Made by a program: the position numbers and the translations under genes
The notes under the pieces: model-generated
The model's input: only the letters and a program-made list of their open reading frames with translations
What the model was told of the DNA's origin: nothing
Database searches by the model: none
Source of the DNA: JAJDUF01 sp965238265
GTDB taxonomy: Bacteria > Chloroflexota > UBA11872 > UBA12225 > JAJDUF01
Assembly (NCBI GenBank): GCA_965238265.1
Contig: OZ250185.1
Coordinates: 3,410,001-3,474,000, forward strand
Direction of reading: 5' to 3'
Length of the DNA stretch: 64,000 nucleotides
Part shown: piece by piece, positions 8,294 to 17,347 of the stretch
Layout: each line of letters begins with the position of its first letter
How positions within the stretch are numbered: the stretch's first letter is position 1

Positions 8294-8521
8294 ATGGCCG
8301 CCGTGAAGGCACCGAAGCTGGAAGAATCCGATATTCTCTACGAGCAGTACGGCAAACCCTTGGAAGCGCAACATCGCGGAGAGTATCTTGCCGTCTCTCC
8401 CCAAGGCGATACGCTCATAGGTCCTGACCTAGATGAGCTTATGGATAAAGCACTGGAGAAGCTAGGGCCAGGTAACTTCATTTTCAAGATAGGCGATGTT
8501 GCCGTAGGAAAATGGCTGTAA
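8294..8521 (+). CDS. Small DUF5678-like protein
   Basis: A 75-residue protein with the pattern LYEQYGKPLEAQHRGEYLAVSPQGDTLIG and ALEKLGPGNFIFKIGDVAVGKWL, as in short hypothetical proteins often encoded just before retropepsin-like aspartyl proteases. The start at ATG 8294 has a GAGAGGAGG site. The stop overlaps the ATG of the truncated protease-like fragment at 8512 by 10 bases. Function is unknown. Confidence 0.7.
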   Translation: MAAVKAPKLEESDILYEQYGKPLEAQHRGEYLAVSPQGDTLIGPDLDELMDKALEKLGPGNFIFKIGDVAVGKWL

Positions 8522-8628
8522 ATCGGCGTGTTATTAGCACGCATTTTCCGTATATCCCGCTTCTACTTGAACTCGGTCACCGTGTAGTCGAGCTTGAACA
8601 CGGCCGGCAATTGGTTGTAGAACCCTAG
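8512..8628 (+). pseudogene. Truncated N-terminus of a retropepsin-like aspartyl protease
   Basis: Only 38 codons. The peptide RRVISTHFPYIPLLLELGHRVVELE resembles the first strands of small retropepsin-like proteins (...FPYIPLRL...ELEALVDTG). The catalytic DTG motif expected next is missing and the frame stops at 8628. The ATG overlaps the upstream gene, as expected for a translationally coupled pair. I infer that the rest was deleted. Confidence 0.4.
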
Positions 8629-8664
8629 CACCCATGCGCTGCCGAGGTGCGTGGGTCAAGCTCT

Positions 8665-9696
8665 CTAGGAGCGCGATTCGGGGGTGGACGGTGCGGTGGC
8701 CGCTGGCGGGATGGCTTGGCCAGCGCTATACAGGTCCCGGATGATGGCCTCGATCTCCGGCTCCTCAATCGTCAGGTCCCGCAGCTCGTAGCGCGTGGCG
8801 AGGGCGGCGATCAAGTCCGCTGCGGTGGTCTCCTCCCGTCGGAACCGCAGCCATTGCCGGGGACCATCCACGCGCACGACGGTGGCGTGCGGCACTTGGA
8901 CCGGGCCACCAGCACCCACGAAATCCACGACGAGCATCCGTTCCTGCCCGTACCGCTCCCTGATCGTCTCCAATGCCCCGTCGTACAGCAGTCGTCCGCG
9001 GTCAATAATCAGCAGGCGCTCGCAAAGCTGGCTGATGTCGGCCATATCGTGGGTTGTGAGCAGCACCGTGACGGCGCGCTCGCGGTTGAGCTGCCGGAGA
9101 AACTCGCGGATGCGGTGTTTCGCCACCACGTCGAGGCCGATGGTCGGCTCGTCCAGGTAGAGAATCTCGGGATCGTGCAGCAAGGCAGCCGTGAGGTCGC
9201 CGCGCATCCGCTGGCCGAGCGAAAGCTGGCGTACCGGTGTGTCCAGGAACGGTGCCAGCTCCAGTAGCTCCGTGCAGAAGTCCAGGTTGGCCCGGTGCCG
9301 CGCAGCCGGCACGCGGTAGATGAAGCGCAGCAGCTCCAGCGACTCGATGAGCGGCAGGTCCCACCACAACTGCGTGCGCTGCCCGAACACCACGCCAATC
9401 CGCCGGGCGAGCGCTTTCCGGCGCCGGTGGGGGACCAGTCCAGCCACCTCGACCCGGCCGCTACTCGGCACGAGGATGCCGGTGAGCATCTTGATCGTGG
9501 TGGATTTGCCGGCCCCGTTCGGCCCGATACAGCCCACCATCTCGCCCCGCTCGATGCGGAAGGTAATCCCGTCCACCGCGGGGACGACGCGGCCGCGCCG
9601 CTCGACCAGGTTGCGCAGCGCCCCCAGCGCACCGCGGTGGTGGTGGGCCACGCGAAAGGTTTTGCGTAACGCCTCGACTTCAATCAGCGTAGCCAT
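8665..9696 (-). CDS. ABC-2 exporter ATP-binding protein
   Basis: A complete ABC ATPase: Walker A GPNGAGKST at residues 58-66, Q-loop VVFGQRTQLWWDLP near 102-115, signature LSLGQ at 158-162, Walker B ILYLDEPT at 178-185, and an H-loop in LLTTHDMAD. A C-terminal extension of about 100 residues is typical of DrrA/viologen-type exporters (COG4586-like). The ATG follows the stop of the upstream permease by one base, so the three genes 11375 to 8665 form one operon. The exported compound is unknown. Confidence 0.92.
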   Translation of the reverse strand: MATLIEVEALRKTFRVAHHHRGALGALRNLVERRGRVVPAVDGITFRIERGEMVGCIGPNGAGKSTTIKMLTGILVPSSGRVEVAGLVPHRRRKALARRIGVVFGQRTQLWWDLPLIESLELLRFIYRVPAARHRANLDFCTELLELAPFLDTPVRQLSLGQRMRGDLTAALLHDPEILYLDEPTIGLDVVAKHRIREFLRQLNRERAVTVLLTTHDMADISQLCERLLIIDRGRLLYDGALETIRERYGQERMLVVDFVGAGGPVQVPHATVVRVDGPRQWLRFRREETTAADLIAALATRYELRDLTIEEPEIEAIIRDLYSAGQAIPPAATAPSTPESRS

Positions 9697-9697
9697 A

Positions 9698-10582
9698 CTA
9701 GCTCCCGGTGCTCTGGTAATGGCGTACCCCGACGCTCCAGACCAGGCCGGCCACCGCCAGCGCGATCACCGCTGCAACCGGCGTCAGGGCCGGCAGCCAC
9801 GTCGGCAGCCCACTCCGGTCGGCGCGGTCGAGCAGGTAGAGCGCCGGGACGTAGCTGACCCAGGCCAACGGCAGGATAAACAGGGCGAACTGCCGCGCCC
9901 AGCGGTCGAATACGTCCAGGGGGTTGCTGGCAAGAGTCGTGCCGCCATAGGTGAACACGTTCACCGCCTCGGTGGCCCGGACAGTCCAGAAGCAGTAGGC
10001 CGCGCCGAGCAGCCAGATGGCGATGAAGATCGCCGTACCCGACAGCAAGGTCGCCACCAGGAATACGACTTTGCCGATACTCCAGACCCCGGGCAGCATC
10101 CCACCGGCGAGAACCAGCACGCCCACGCCCTGCGCGATCCGTCCCAGCCGCCGGAGGGAGAACTCCCCGGCGATGACCTGCAACAGAGCACTCACGGGGC
10201 GGGTGAGGATGCGGTCGAAGTCGCCGCGGACGATCATCTCGGCAAAGAGGCCGGTATCCAGCGCCCCACAGAGTAGCTCCGAGAGGCCGAACGCCGTTGC
10301 AGAGATACCGTAGAGCAGGGCGACCTCGGCGAGCGACCATCCGGCCAGGTGCGGGAAGCGCTGAAACAGCACCACAATGACGGCGAACTCCAGGAACATG
10401 GACCCGAAGCTCCCGGCCGTCCGCAGGAGAAAGGAAACCTTGTACTGCATGGTGGCCCGCACCTGCATACCGGTCAGCCGGACGTAGAGGCTGCCGAGGA
10501 AGCGAGCCTCATCGAGCCAGCCGGACCAGGCCATCAACCGGGCCGGGGCAATGTGCCGTGAGAGCAGTCGTCGCTGAGGCAC
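9698..10582 (-). CDS. ABC-2 family exporter permease (second subunit)
   Basis: A 294-residue protein with six hydrophobic segments, for example the SFLLRTAGSFGSMFLEFAVIVVLF region and ALTPVAAVIALAVAGLVW. It matches the ABC-2 permeases that pair with COG4586 ATPases, including the LLCGALDTGLFAEMIVRGDFDRILTRPVS-type loop that couples to the ATPase. I chose the GTG at 10582 because a GGAGGG ribosome site overlaps the preceding gene's TAG. The longer frame to 10645 lies inside that gene. Confidence 0.85.
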   Translation of the reverse strand: MPQRRLLSRHIAPARLMAWSGWLDEARFLGSLYVRLTGMQVRATMQYKVSFLLRTAGSFGSMFLEFAVIVVLFQRFPHLAGWSLAEVALLYGISATAFGLSELLCGALDTGLFAEMIVRGDFDRILTRPVSALLQVIAGEFSLRRLGRIAQGVGVLVLAGGMLPGVWSIGKVVFLVATLLSGTAIFIAIWLLGAAYCFWTVRATEAVNVFTYGGTTLASNPLDVFDRWARQFALFILPLAWVSYVPALYLLDRADRSGLPTWLPALTPVAAVIALAVAGLVWSVGVRHYQSTGS

Positions 10583-10583
10583 C

Positions 10584-11375
10584 CTACCCTCCCTGCACCA
10601 CCAGGCGGCGCTCGCCCACCGCCAGCACCAGACGACCCGCCGCAATCAGGATGACGGCCCACACCGCAACACGGCCCAGCTCCACCAACAAGGCCAGCCC
10701 GGTCACCTTGCCGAGATAGACCTCGATCGGCAGCATCACGATAGCGGTGAAGGGCAGCCAGCCCACGACCGTCTGTAGCCAGCCGGGGAAGAAGGCCACC
10801 GGGATCATGAACCCGGAGAGGAAGAGCATCCCTAAACCGAGCACGGCAGCGACGCCGCGGACGTCGAGCAGCCAGAAGGCCGCGACGTTGATGATGAACC
10901 GGAACGCAAAGCTCATCACCACCGCGAGGGTCAGCGTGACGGCGAGCAGGGGCCAGATGAGCGGCGTTGGTGGGAGCAGCAGGTCATAGAACAGGAAGCC
11001 GATCAGGAACGTGGGCAGTCCCCGCGCCAGCAGGTGGTAGCAGGCGCGGCCGAGGTCGCGGGCCAGCCAGAAGGCATAATAGTCGAACGGCTTGGCGAGG
11101 TCGGAGGCCACGTCGCCGGTCTTGATATTGTCGGCGACCTCCCACCAACCCCACAGTTGCACGATCATAATCATCGCCTGGGTCAGCCAGGTATAGGTCA
11201 AGGCATCGCGGACGTCCCAACCGGCAACCTCCGGCCGCGTGGCAAACAGCGCGATAAACACGGCCCCCCGCAGGTAGCCGAAGAAGGAGTTGGTCACGAG
11301 ACCGGCGAGCGTGGCGGCACGGTACGCCAGCTGGCGCTGAAAGGAACGCTTGGCCACTTCCCAGTACAGACGCAT
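10584..11375 (-). CDS. ABC-2 family exporter permease (first subunit)
   Basis: A 263-residue membrane protein with about six helices, beginning MRLYWEVAKRSFQRQLAYRA and carrying the cytoplasmic loop WWEVADNIKTGDVASDLAKPFDYYAFWLARDLGR that is typical of this family (COG4587-like). The ATG at 11375 follows a GAGG site. The longer frame to 11600 overlaps the promoter region of the divergent binding-protein gene. It is the first gene of the operon with the second permease and the ATPase. Confidence 0.85.
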   Translation of the reverse strand: MRLYWEVAKRSFQRQLAYRAATLAGLVTNSFFGYLRGAVFIALFATRPEVAGWDVRDALTYTWLTQAMIMIVQLWGWWEVADNIKTGDVASDLAKPFDYYAFWLARDLGRACYHLLARGLPTFLIGFLFYDLLLPPTPLIWPLLAVTLTLAVVMSFAFRFIINVAAFWLLDVRGVAAVLGLGMLFLSGFMIPVAFFPGWLQTVVGWLPFTAIVMLPIEVYLGKVTGLALLVELGRVAVWAVILIAAGRLVLAVGERRLVVQGG

Positions 11376-11589
11376 GACCACCTCGCGCGACACGATGGGA
11401 AGCGAGATTATACCCGAACACGACCGCTCCACCGACACATCGCCGGAGAAACCTGGCGAGATCGTCTGGACAAGGGAGGAGGGAAGCATTATAGTAGCCG
11501 GGCACTCACCACATGCTGGGCTGGGTACGTAAACGGTGAGTCGGAGCCTCCCTCGCCGGAGGGAGTGTTGTCGCAAGGAGGAAGCTCGG

Positions 11590-12969
11590 ATGGAGCGCAT
11601 GATACGCCGACGGTACTTGGGTGGCAGCGCGGCTTTGCTCGGTGGGCTGTTGGCAGCAGCCTGCGGGGAGCCAACGGTGCGCTATGTGGGCCAGCCCCAG
11701 GCCGGGCCGGCCGGGCCGGCGGGACCACAAGGTGCGAAGGGTGCAACCGGGCAGCAGGGCGTGCAGGGCGCTGCGGGAGCGGGCGGGAAGGACGCCGTGG
11801 TCGTCACCTACGTGTCCAACCTCAACTTCACCCATCCCGAAAGCATTGCTCGCTACGGCTTGCTGGACATGTTCAACAAGACGACCGACCTGGGGATCAC
11901 GGTCAACTTCGACGATCAGAGCAAAAACGTAAGCCACGAGCAGATCAGATTGTTGGCTGCCGCTGGCACGCCGCCCGATATGGGGCACTACAGCCATATC
12001 CAGGTGGGTGGCCTGTTCGTTGATGGCGTCACCATTGACCTGGAGCCGATCTTGAAGGTCGAGCCGGACTGGGCAGCGCAACGCGCGGACTTCTACCCGA
12101 AGATGCTCAGTAGCTCCATGTGGGCCGGGAAACTCGTGAGCCTACCAGCCTATGCCAACAACGATGCCTTCATCTATAACAAGGGGCTGCTGGAGCAGAA
12201 GGGCATCCCGTTCCCGGAAATGGGCTGGACCTGGGACGATCTCATTGACATGGCCACCAAGGTCTCCATTCCCGGCGAGATCTGGGGCGTTAGCTGGTAC
12301 TGGGCCCGCTGGTACCGGTTCGTGGGCACCAACGGTGGGCGGGTCATCAGCGACGACGGTAGCAAGATGCTCCTGGATAGCCCGCAGAACGTGGAGGTGC
12401 TGGAGTTCTTGCTGCACCTGGTCCGGAGTGGCCTCAGTCCCGCCGACGGCAAGGCCAACTTCTACAAGGCGGCCCTGAACGACGTGGTCTTCGAGCAGCA
12501 GGGGCCGTATCGCATGCCCACGCTGCGGAAGAACAACGCGCCGGATTTCGGGGTGACTCATCATCCCATCAAGACGGAGATTTTCGCCAACAGCGGCGGA
12601 CACAACCTCATCGTGACGAAGGGCACTTCACCGGAGCGGCAGCATGCTGCGGCGCTGGTGTCCAAGTGGATTACCGCGACACCCCAGCAGACCGAGATGG
12701 TCATCAAGTCCACGGGCACACCCGTCAGCAAGTCGGTGGTCACGGACCCGGTGCTCGTCGAATACCTCAAGGGCGACCCGCAGCTCAAGGGCTTCATTGA
12801 CCTCTCGCCCTACAGCTGGCGCTGGCCACCGATCCCCTCCATGGCGCAGACGTACCCGAAGGTGAGCGACTGCGGCCCGGTGATGCGGGGAGAGATCGGG
12901 GTCAAAGACTGGCTGGCGGAACAGCATCGCGTGGCCCAGCTGCTCCTGGACCAGCACCCACCGGCGTAG
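11590..12969 (+). CDS. Sugar-binding lipoprotein with a collagen-like tether
   Basis: A family 1 extracellular solute-binding protein. It starts with a Tat-like RRRYLGG, a hydrophobic core and lipobox LLAAAC. After the lipid-anchored cysteine comes a Gly-X-Y stretch (GPAGPAGPQGAKGATG and on, about residues 37-65) before the binding domain starts at VVVTYVSNLNF. The collagen-like segment probably acts as a spacer at the cell surface. GGAGG precedes ATG 11590. It is divergent from the ABC-2 operon. No sugar permease is adjacent, so the substrate and partner are unknown. Confidence 0.88.
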   Translation: MERMIRRRYLGGSAALLGGLLAAACGEPTVRYVGQPQAGPAGPAGPQGAKGATGQQGVQGAAGAGGKDAVVVTYVSNLNFTHPESIARYGLLDMFNKTTDLGITVNFDDQSKNVSHEQIRLLAAAGTPPDMGHYSHIQVGGLFVDGVTIDLEPILKVEPDWAAQRADFYPKMLSSSMWAGKLVSLPAYANNDAFIYNKGLLEQKGIPFPEMGWTWDDLIDMATKVSIPGEIWGVSWYWARWYRFVGTNGGRVISDDGSKMLLDSPQNVEVLEFLLHLVRSGLSPADGKANFYKAALNDVVFEQQGPYRMPTLRKNNAPDFGVTHHPIKTEIFANSGGHNLIVTKGTSPERQHAAALVSKWITATPQQTEMVIKSTGTPVSKSVVTDPVLVEYLKGDPQLKGFIDLSPYSWRWPPIPSMAQTYPKVSDCGPVMRGEIGVKDWLAEQHRVAQLLLDQHPPA

Positions 12970-13015
12970 CGTCGTCGCGCCGGCGGTCAGCGGGGGAGGG
13001 CACGCCTCACCCCCT

Positions 13016-13068
13016 GATGGGCCAAAGCCGCACCACACCTGGCACTATCCGTGCGGCTTTGGCCCATC
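13016..13068. terminator. Perfect 18-bp inverted repeat after the binding-protein gene
   Basis: GATGGGCCAAAGCCGCAC (13016-13033) pairs with GTGCGGCTTTGGCCCATC (13051-13068) across a 17-base loop. A second stem, CTCCCTCTCCAC/GTGGAGAGGGAG, lies at 13075-13102. The position 46 bases after the stop fits a transcript end, but no T-run follows, so it may be a repeat rather than a factor-independent terminator. Confidence 0.5.
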
Positions 13069-13231
13069 ACCCGGCTCCCTCTCCACGCAGGTGGAGAGGG
13101 AGAGTCTGCCGCGCATCATACGCATCATACTCGCTGCCCGTCCCTCATGTCCGCTCGCGCGGGAATCCAGGCCCCCTTCTCCCCGTGGGAGAGGCTGGGG
13201 TGAGGGATAGGGTGGCTAGGAGATAGAGCTA

Positions 13232-14371
13232 GTGAGCAGGATATATCGCGCCGCTGTCGTGGGCTGTAGCCGGATGGGCGCGTTCATTGACAACGAGTTC
13301 ATCGGCTTGCCCGGCCGCTTTGCTCCCCACTCGCACGCCGCGGGCTATGAAGCCTGTGACCGCACCGAGCTGGTGGCCGGTGTGGACATGCGACCCGACG
13401 TACTGGCGCAGTTTGGGCAACGTTACGGTGTGGGAGCGGCACACCTCTACACCGACTACCGCGAAATGCTCGCCAAGGAGCAACCGGACATCATCAGCGT
13501 CGCTACCCAGCCGGAGCAGCGCGCCGAGATCGCCATCTACGCCGCCGAGCACGGCGTTAAGGCGCTCTACTGCGAGAAGGCGATGTGCGCCTCGCTCCAA
13601 GAGGCCGACGCGATGCTGGCGGCCGTGGAGCGCCACGGGGTCGTCTTCAACATGGGCACCAACCGGCGCTGGCATCCCGGCTATGCCAAGATGCGGGAGC
13701 TGATCGCCTCCGGCGACTTGGGCGACCTCCAGCTACTGCTGATTTACAACAATAGCGCCCTGTTCAACTCCTCCAGCCACAACTTCGACCTGATCCAGTT
13801 CCTCAACGGCGACGAGCCGGCGATCTGGGCGCAGGGGTGGGTGGACCGAGGCGATGAGATCATCGTTGGCGACGAGGTGCGCGAGGACCCCAACGCGGAG
13901 GGCATGTTCGGGTTTGCCAACGGGGTGACGGTCAGCGTCATGCGCGGACCGCGCGGCCAAGACTACGAGGCCGTCTGCGAGGACGGGATCATTACCGCGA
14001 GCAACCAAGACGTTGACTTTCTGGTGCGGCGTCGCGAGCGCCCGGGACCGGTGCCTGCCGGCGCATCGTTCTTGGAGCAGCGCCTCCACACCTTCGGAGC
14101 CGTGCTGGAAGAGGCGCCGCCGTTGACGTACACACCGGGCAGCAACACCCTGCGGCTGATCGGGGACCTCGTGCAGGCGCTGGACACCGGCGGGCCGACG
14201 CGCGGGGGCGTGCGGGTAGCGCGGGCGAACACGGAGATCATCTTCGGCTTTATCGAATCGCACCGGCGCGGCGGGGCACGGGTCTCACTCCCCCTGGAGG
14301 ACTGCCGGCTGCGGTTGATCCGGCGCACCCGCGCGCCGCGCGCGCCGCGGTACGCGCCCGCCGGGGGCTGA
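13232..14371 (+). CDS. Gfo/Idh/MocA family oxidoreductase
   Basis: A 379-residue NAD(P)-dependent dehydrogenase of sugars or cyclitols. The Rossmann start AAVVGCSRMGAFIDN is followed by DYREMLAKEQPDIISVATQPEQ, and the conserved EKAMCASLQEAD carries the EK(P/A) motif. The C-terminal domain is complete (VTVSVMRGPRGQDYEAVCEDG). The GTG start follows an AGGAG site. Substrate unknown; the nearby TIM-barrel, PhyH and threonine dehydrogenase genes suggest small-molecule catabolism. Confidence 0.88.
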   Translation: MSRIYRAAVVGCSRMGAFIDNEFIGLPGRFAPHSHAAGYEACDRTELVAGVDMRPDVLAQFGQRYGVGAAHLYTDYREMLAKEQPDIISVATQPEQRAEIAIYAAEHGVKALYCEKAMCASLQEADAMLAAVERHGVVFNMGTNRRWHPGYAKMRELIASGDLGDLQLLLIYNNSALFNSSSHNFDLIQFLNGDEPAIWAQGWVDRGDEIIVGDEVREDPNAEGMFGFANGVTVSVMRGPRGQDYEAVCEDGIITASNQDVDFLVRRRERPGPVPAGASFLEQRLHTFGAVLEEAPPLTYTPGSNTLRLIGDLVQALDTGGPTRGGVRVARANTEIIFGFIESHRRGGARVSLPLEDCRLRLIRRTRAPRAPRYAPAGG

Positions 14372-14456
14372 GGCTCTACTGACCCCCCGGCCCCTTCCCT
14401 GAAGGGAGGAGTTGGGGATAGGTGCGTCTCCGCGCCGGAGTTATTGGGGGCGCAGG

Positions 14457-15413
14457 CTACCCGAGCTTCACCGACAGATTATCGAGCATGTCGTCCACGA
14501 TTGCGTCGAGATCGTAGGCAGGACGCCAGCCCCACTCGGCACGCGCGACGGAGTCGTCCAGCGAGTCGGGCCAGGAGTCCGCGATGCCCTGGCGTAGCGG
14601 GTCTATCTCGTAGTCAATTCGGAAGTGGGGCATCCGACGCCGTATGGCAGCGGTAAGCTCGGAAGGCGTAAAGCTGACGCCGGCCACGTTGAAATCGGCA
14701 TGGTGGGTCAGCTTGCCCGCGTCCGCCTCGGCCAGACCGATGATCGCCTCGATGCAGTCCGGCATATACATCATCGGCAGGCTGGTGTCCGGTTGCAGGT
14801 AGCAGGTGTACCGACCGTCTCTGAGCGCGCCGTAGAAGATGGCGACGGCGTAGTCGGTGGTGCCCGCCGTCGGCTCCGTCTTCCAGCTGATGATGCCCGG
14901 CAGCCGGAGGCCGCGGACATCCAGCCCCAGCTTTTCGGAATAGTAGTTGCCCCATAGCTCGGCCAGCACCTTCGAGATACCGTAGAGCGTGTTGGGACGC
15001 TGGAGCGTCTCGTTGGGCGTATCTACGGGGGGGGTGTCCGGGCCGAACGCGGCGATCGAGCTGGGGACGATGACCTGCCGGACGCCGCCCGCCATCGCAG
15101 CCTCCAGCACGTGGTACAGGCCGTTGATATTGACCGCGTGCGCGGTCTGCCGGTTGGCCTCCGCGAGCGCCGACAGGATGGAAGCCAGGTGGTAGATGAC
15201 TTCTACGTCGTTGTCCCGTATCGCCGCCGCTACGTCGGCCGGACTGGTGACATCGAGTGTGATATGCGGTCCACCATCGCGTACATCGTCCGGGAGCGGC
15301 GTCCGGTGTCTGGCGGCGACGACGCGATCGCCTCCGTACCTCCCGCGCAAAGCCGGGACCAGCTCGGACCCGATCTGCCCCGCGGCTCCCGTGACCAGTA
15401 TCTTCTTATTCAT
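14457..15413 (-). CDS. tdh: L-threonine 3-dehydrogenase, UDP-sugar epimerase (SDR) type
   Basis: An extended SDR protein of 318 residues with GAAGQIGSEL (NAD-binding), the YGISK catalytic Tyr/Lys motif, and the family-specific RLPGIISWKTEPTAGTTDYA and LPMMYMPDCIEAIIGL. This set matches the archaeal-type threonine 3-dehydrogenases that oxidise L-threonine to 2-amino-3-ketobutyrate. The partner ligase kbl is not in the window. A related NAD-dependent epimerase is the main alternative. Confidence 0.8.
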   Translation of the reverse strand: MNKKILVTGAAGQIGSELVPALRGRYGGDRVVAARHRTPLPDDVRDGGPHITLDVTSPADVAAAIRDNDVEVIYHLASILSALAEANRQTAHAVNINGLYHVLEAAMAGGVRQVIVPSSIAAFGPDTPPVDTPNETLQRPNTLYGISKVLAELWGNYYSEKLGLDVRGLRLPGIISWKTEPTAGTTDYAVAIFYGALRDGRYTCYLQPDTSLPMMYMPDCIEAIIGLAEADAGKLTHHADFNVAGVSFTPSELTAAIRRRMPHFRIDYEIDPLRQGIADSWPDSLDDSVARAEWGWRPAYDLDAIVDDMLDNLSVKLG

Positions 15414-15614
15414 CCAGGCGGCACTCCAAATGAGTTTATTGGCGGCGCTATTGTATCTTCAACAGACGGCAGAAACCAGCGCAGATATACTCTACGGACA
15501 GCGCGACTGCGGATACGGGAGTATGTCGGGCCGGCCTCGTGACCCTACCGGGCCAGCGCCGAGGCGAAAGCAACCGGGCTGCCGGTAGTGCAGAGAACGT
15601 CCCCGGAGTAACCG

Positions 15615-16328
15615 ATGCGCCTGCTCATCGTGGGCTGCGAATACGCCGGCAAGACCACCCTCGCCAGAGCGATCTCCCACTGGATGATTGCAGCGCTTGG
15701 CCCACGTCTGGTCCGGTGGCATAACCACTTTGTCGTACCGCGGCTCGATGGCCACTTGATCGTGCATACCGCGGGTGACCGGACGGCCATTGGTAAGGAG
15801 GCCGCCGACCTGAACACGGCTGAGGATGAAGCGGAGATTATGGCGCTCCGGCCCTCGGTGCTGGAGCAGCTGCAACGGCACAACATCTGGCGCCATCTCC
15901 ACCCGGACCTGTTCCGCGGCGACGACACACTGTTTATCAATCACTACTACGCCGACGCCGTCTACGCGCCGCTCTACTACAGTTACGGCCAGCCGGGGAC
16001 CTTCTCCGACCGCAGCGCGCGGGCGCGCGCCTGGGATACCGAGCTATTGGAGCGCGCCCCGGACACCGTGCTCGTGCTGGTACGCGCCACCGCGGCGGCG
16101 ATCACGGAGCGGCGGCGGCAGACTTTGCGGGTCAGAGAGATCCTCCAGGAAGCGGACATCCCGCGCGTACTGGAATGCTTCGACCGCGAGTGCGAGGATT
16201 CACTGATACGGCGCAAGTTCGTCCTTGACACCACCGCTGCCTCGGGCGATGCTACCTTCGCACAGTTCCTGCAACACCTGCGGCCGCACCTGTCCACGAC
16301 CGACCGGCGGAGAATGACCAAACGCTAG
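15615..16328 (+). CDS. P-loop kinase-like protein, function unknown
   Basis: A 237-residue protein starting with a P-loop, LLIVGCEYAGKTTLARAI (Walker A GCEYAGKT at residues 7-14). Later parts (LFINHYYADAVYAPLYY, LLERAPDTVLVLVRATAAAI) resemble deoxynucleoside or thymidylate kinases in layout, but the usual DRY-type motif is absent. It stands just before the TIM-barrel gene on the same strand with a 50-base gap. The substrate is unknown. Confidence 0.65.
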   Translation: MRLLIVGCEYAGKTTLARAISHWMIAALGPRLVRWHNHFVVPRLDGHLIVHTAGDRTAIGKEAADLNTAEDEAEIMALRPSVLEQLQRHNIWRHLHPDLFRGDDTLFINHYYADAVYAPLYYSYGQPGTFSDRSARARAWDTELLERAPDTVLVLVRATAAAITERRRQTLRVREILQEADIPRVLECFDRECEDSLIRRKFVLDTTAASGDATFAQFLQHLRPHLSTTDRRRMTKR

Positions 16329-16378
16329 GCGCCGCGGGCGGCAGACGAAGCCCAATTCGCAAGGGAGAAGGCAGTCCC

Positions 16379-17311
16379 ATGAGCGATTCCCGCTTCAAGC
16401 TGAGTATGTTCCTGCACGAGCTACAGCTGCCCTTTGACCAAGCGCTGGCTACCGCCAAGGAAATCGGCGCCGAGTACGTGTGGTTCGACCGGGTGGACGA
16501 CGAAACCCCGATTGCCGAGATGAGCGACCGCGAGGCGGAGCGCCTGGCGGCCCGCGTCGCCAAGCACGGCCTCAAGCTCCACCTCCTGCGCGCCGGTAGC
16601 CCCTTCAAGCAATTCCACCTTACCGACCTCGACTTTGCGACGATGGAGGACCAGCCGGCCTTCCGACGGGACCTTGCCGCCGTCACGCGCTCCATACAGC
16701 TGGCGGCGCACTTGGGCGTGGGCGCGGTCTGCACCTTTACCTTCGCCTGGCCGGGTGAATACACGGCCGGCAAACCCACCTGGCCGATGCGCTGGCTCAC
16801 TCGCGGTGGGGTGATCGCCGACGTGGACATGGAGAAGCTGGTCAAGGCGTTCTCGCTCGTGCTGGAGCAGGCCGAGCGCTACGCCGTGGACGTAGCGGTC
16901 TCCATGATGCCGTGGAACTACACGAACACGACGAGCAATTTCCGGCGCTTGGCCGAGCGCCTCAACTCGCCACGGCTCAAGGCGCTGTGGGGACCGGCGG
17001 ACAACTTCAACTCCGGGGAAGCGGACGTAGCTACCGCCGGCTACCGGAATATGCGACCCTATCTGCACGGGCTGCACCTCAAGGACCTCCGCATCATTGA
17101 CGGTCAGCAGCTGCACTTCCAATACTGTCCACTCGGGACCGGCGACGTGGACTACGTGACCATCCTGCGCCAGCTCCGCGCCCATCACGCGGAGACGATC
17201 CTGGCAATGGCTACGCATTTCCGGCCAGCCAGCGGCTCGCCGGTGGAAGCGATGCGTACCAACTTCGCCCAGCTCGCGCAGCTCATCAGCCAGGCGGAGG
17301 GTGGAGCGTAA
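16379..17311 (+). CDS. Sugar phosphate isomerase/epimerase, TIM barrel (AP endonuclease 2 superfamily)
   Basis: The 310-residue protein has the xylose-isomerase-like barrel pattern: KLSMFLHELQLPFDQALATAKEIGAEYVWF, LHLLRAGSPFKQF, GAVCTFTFAWPGE, the metal-region ALWGPADNFNSGE, HGLHLKDLR and PLGTGDVDYVTIL. A GGGAGAAGG site precedes ATG 16379. It is followed after 36 bases by the PhyH gene, so the two are probably co-transcribed. The exact sugar or polyol is unknown. Confidence 0.88.
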   Translation: MSDSRFKLSMFLHELQLPFDQALATAKEIGAEYVWFDRVDDETPIAEMSDREAERLAARVAKHGLKLHLLRAGSPFKQFHLTDLDFATMEDQPAFRRDLAAVTRSIQLAAHLGVGAVCTFTFAWPGEYTAGKPTWPMRWLTRGGVIADVDMEKLVKAFSLVLEQAERYAVDVAVSMMPWNYTNTTSNFRRLAERLNSPRLKALWGPADNFNSGEADVATAGYRNMRPYLHGLHLKDLRIIDGQQLHFQYCPLGTGDVDYVTILRQLRAHHAETILAMATHFRPASGSPVEAMRTNFAQLAQLISQAEGGA

Positions 17312-17347
17312 GGAAGGCGCCCGACGGCTCACCGAGGGAGGTGCGTT

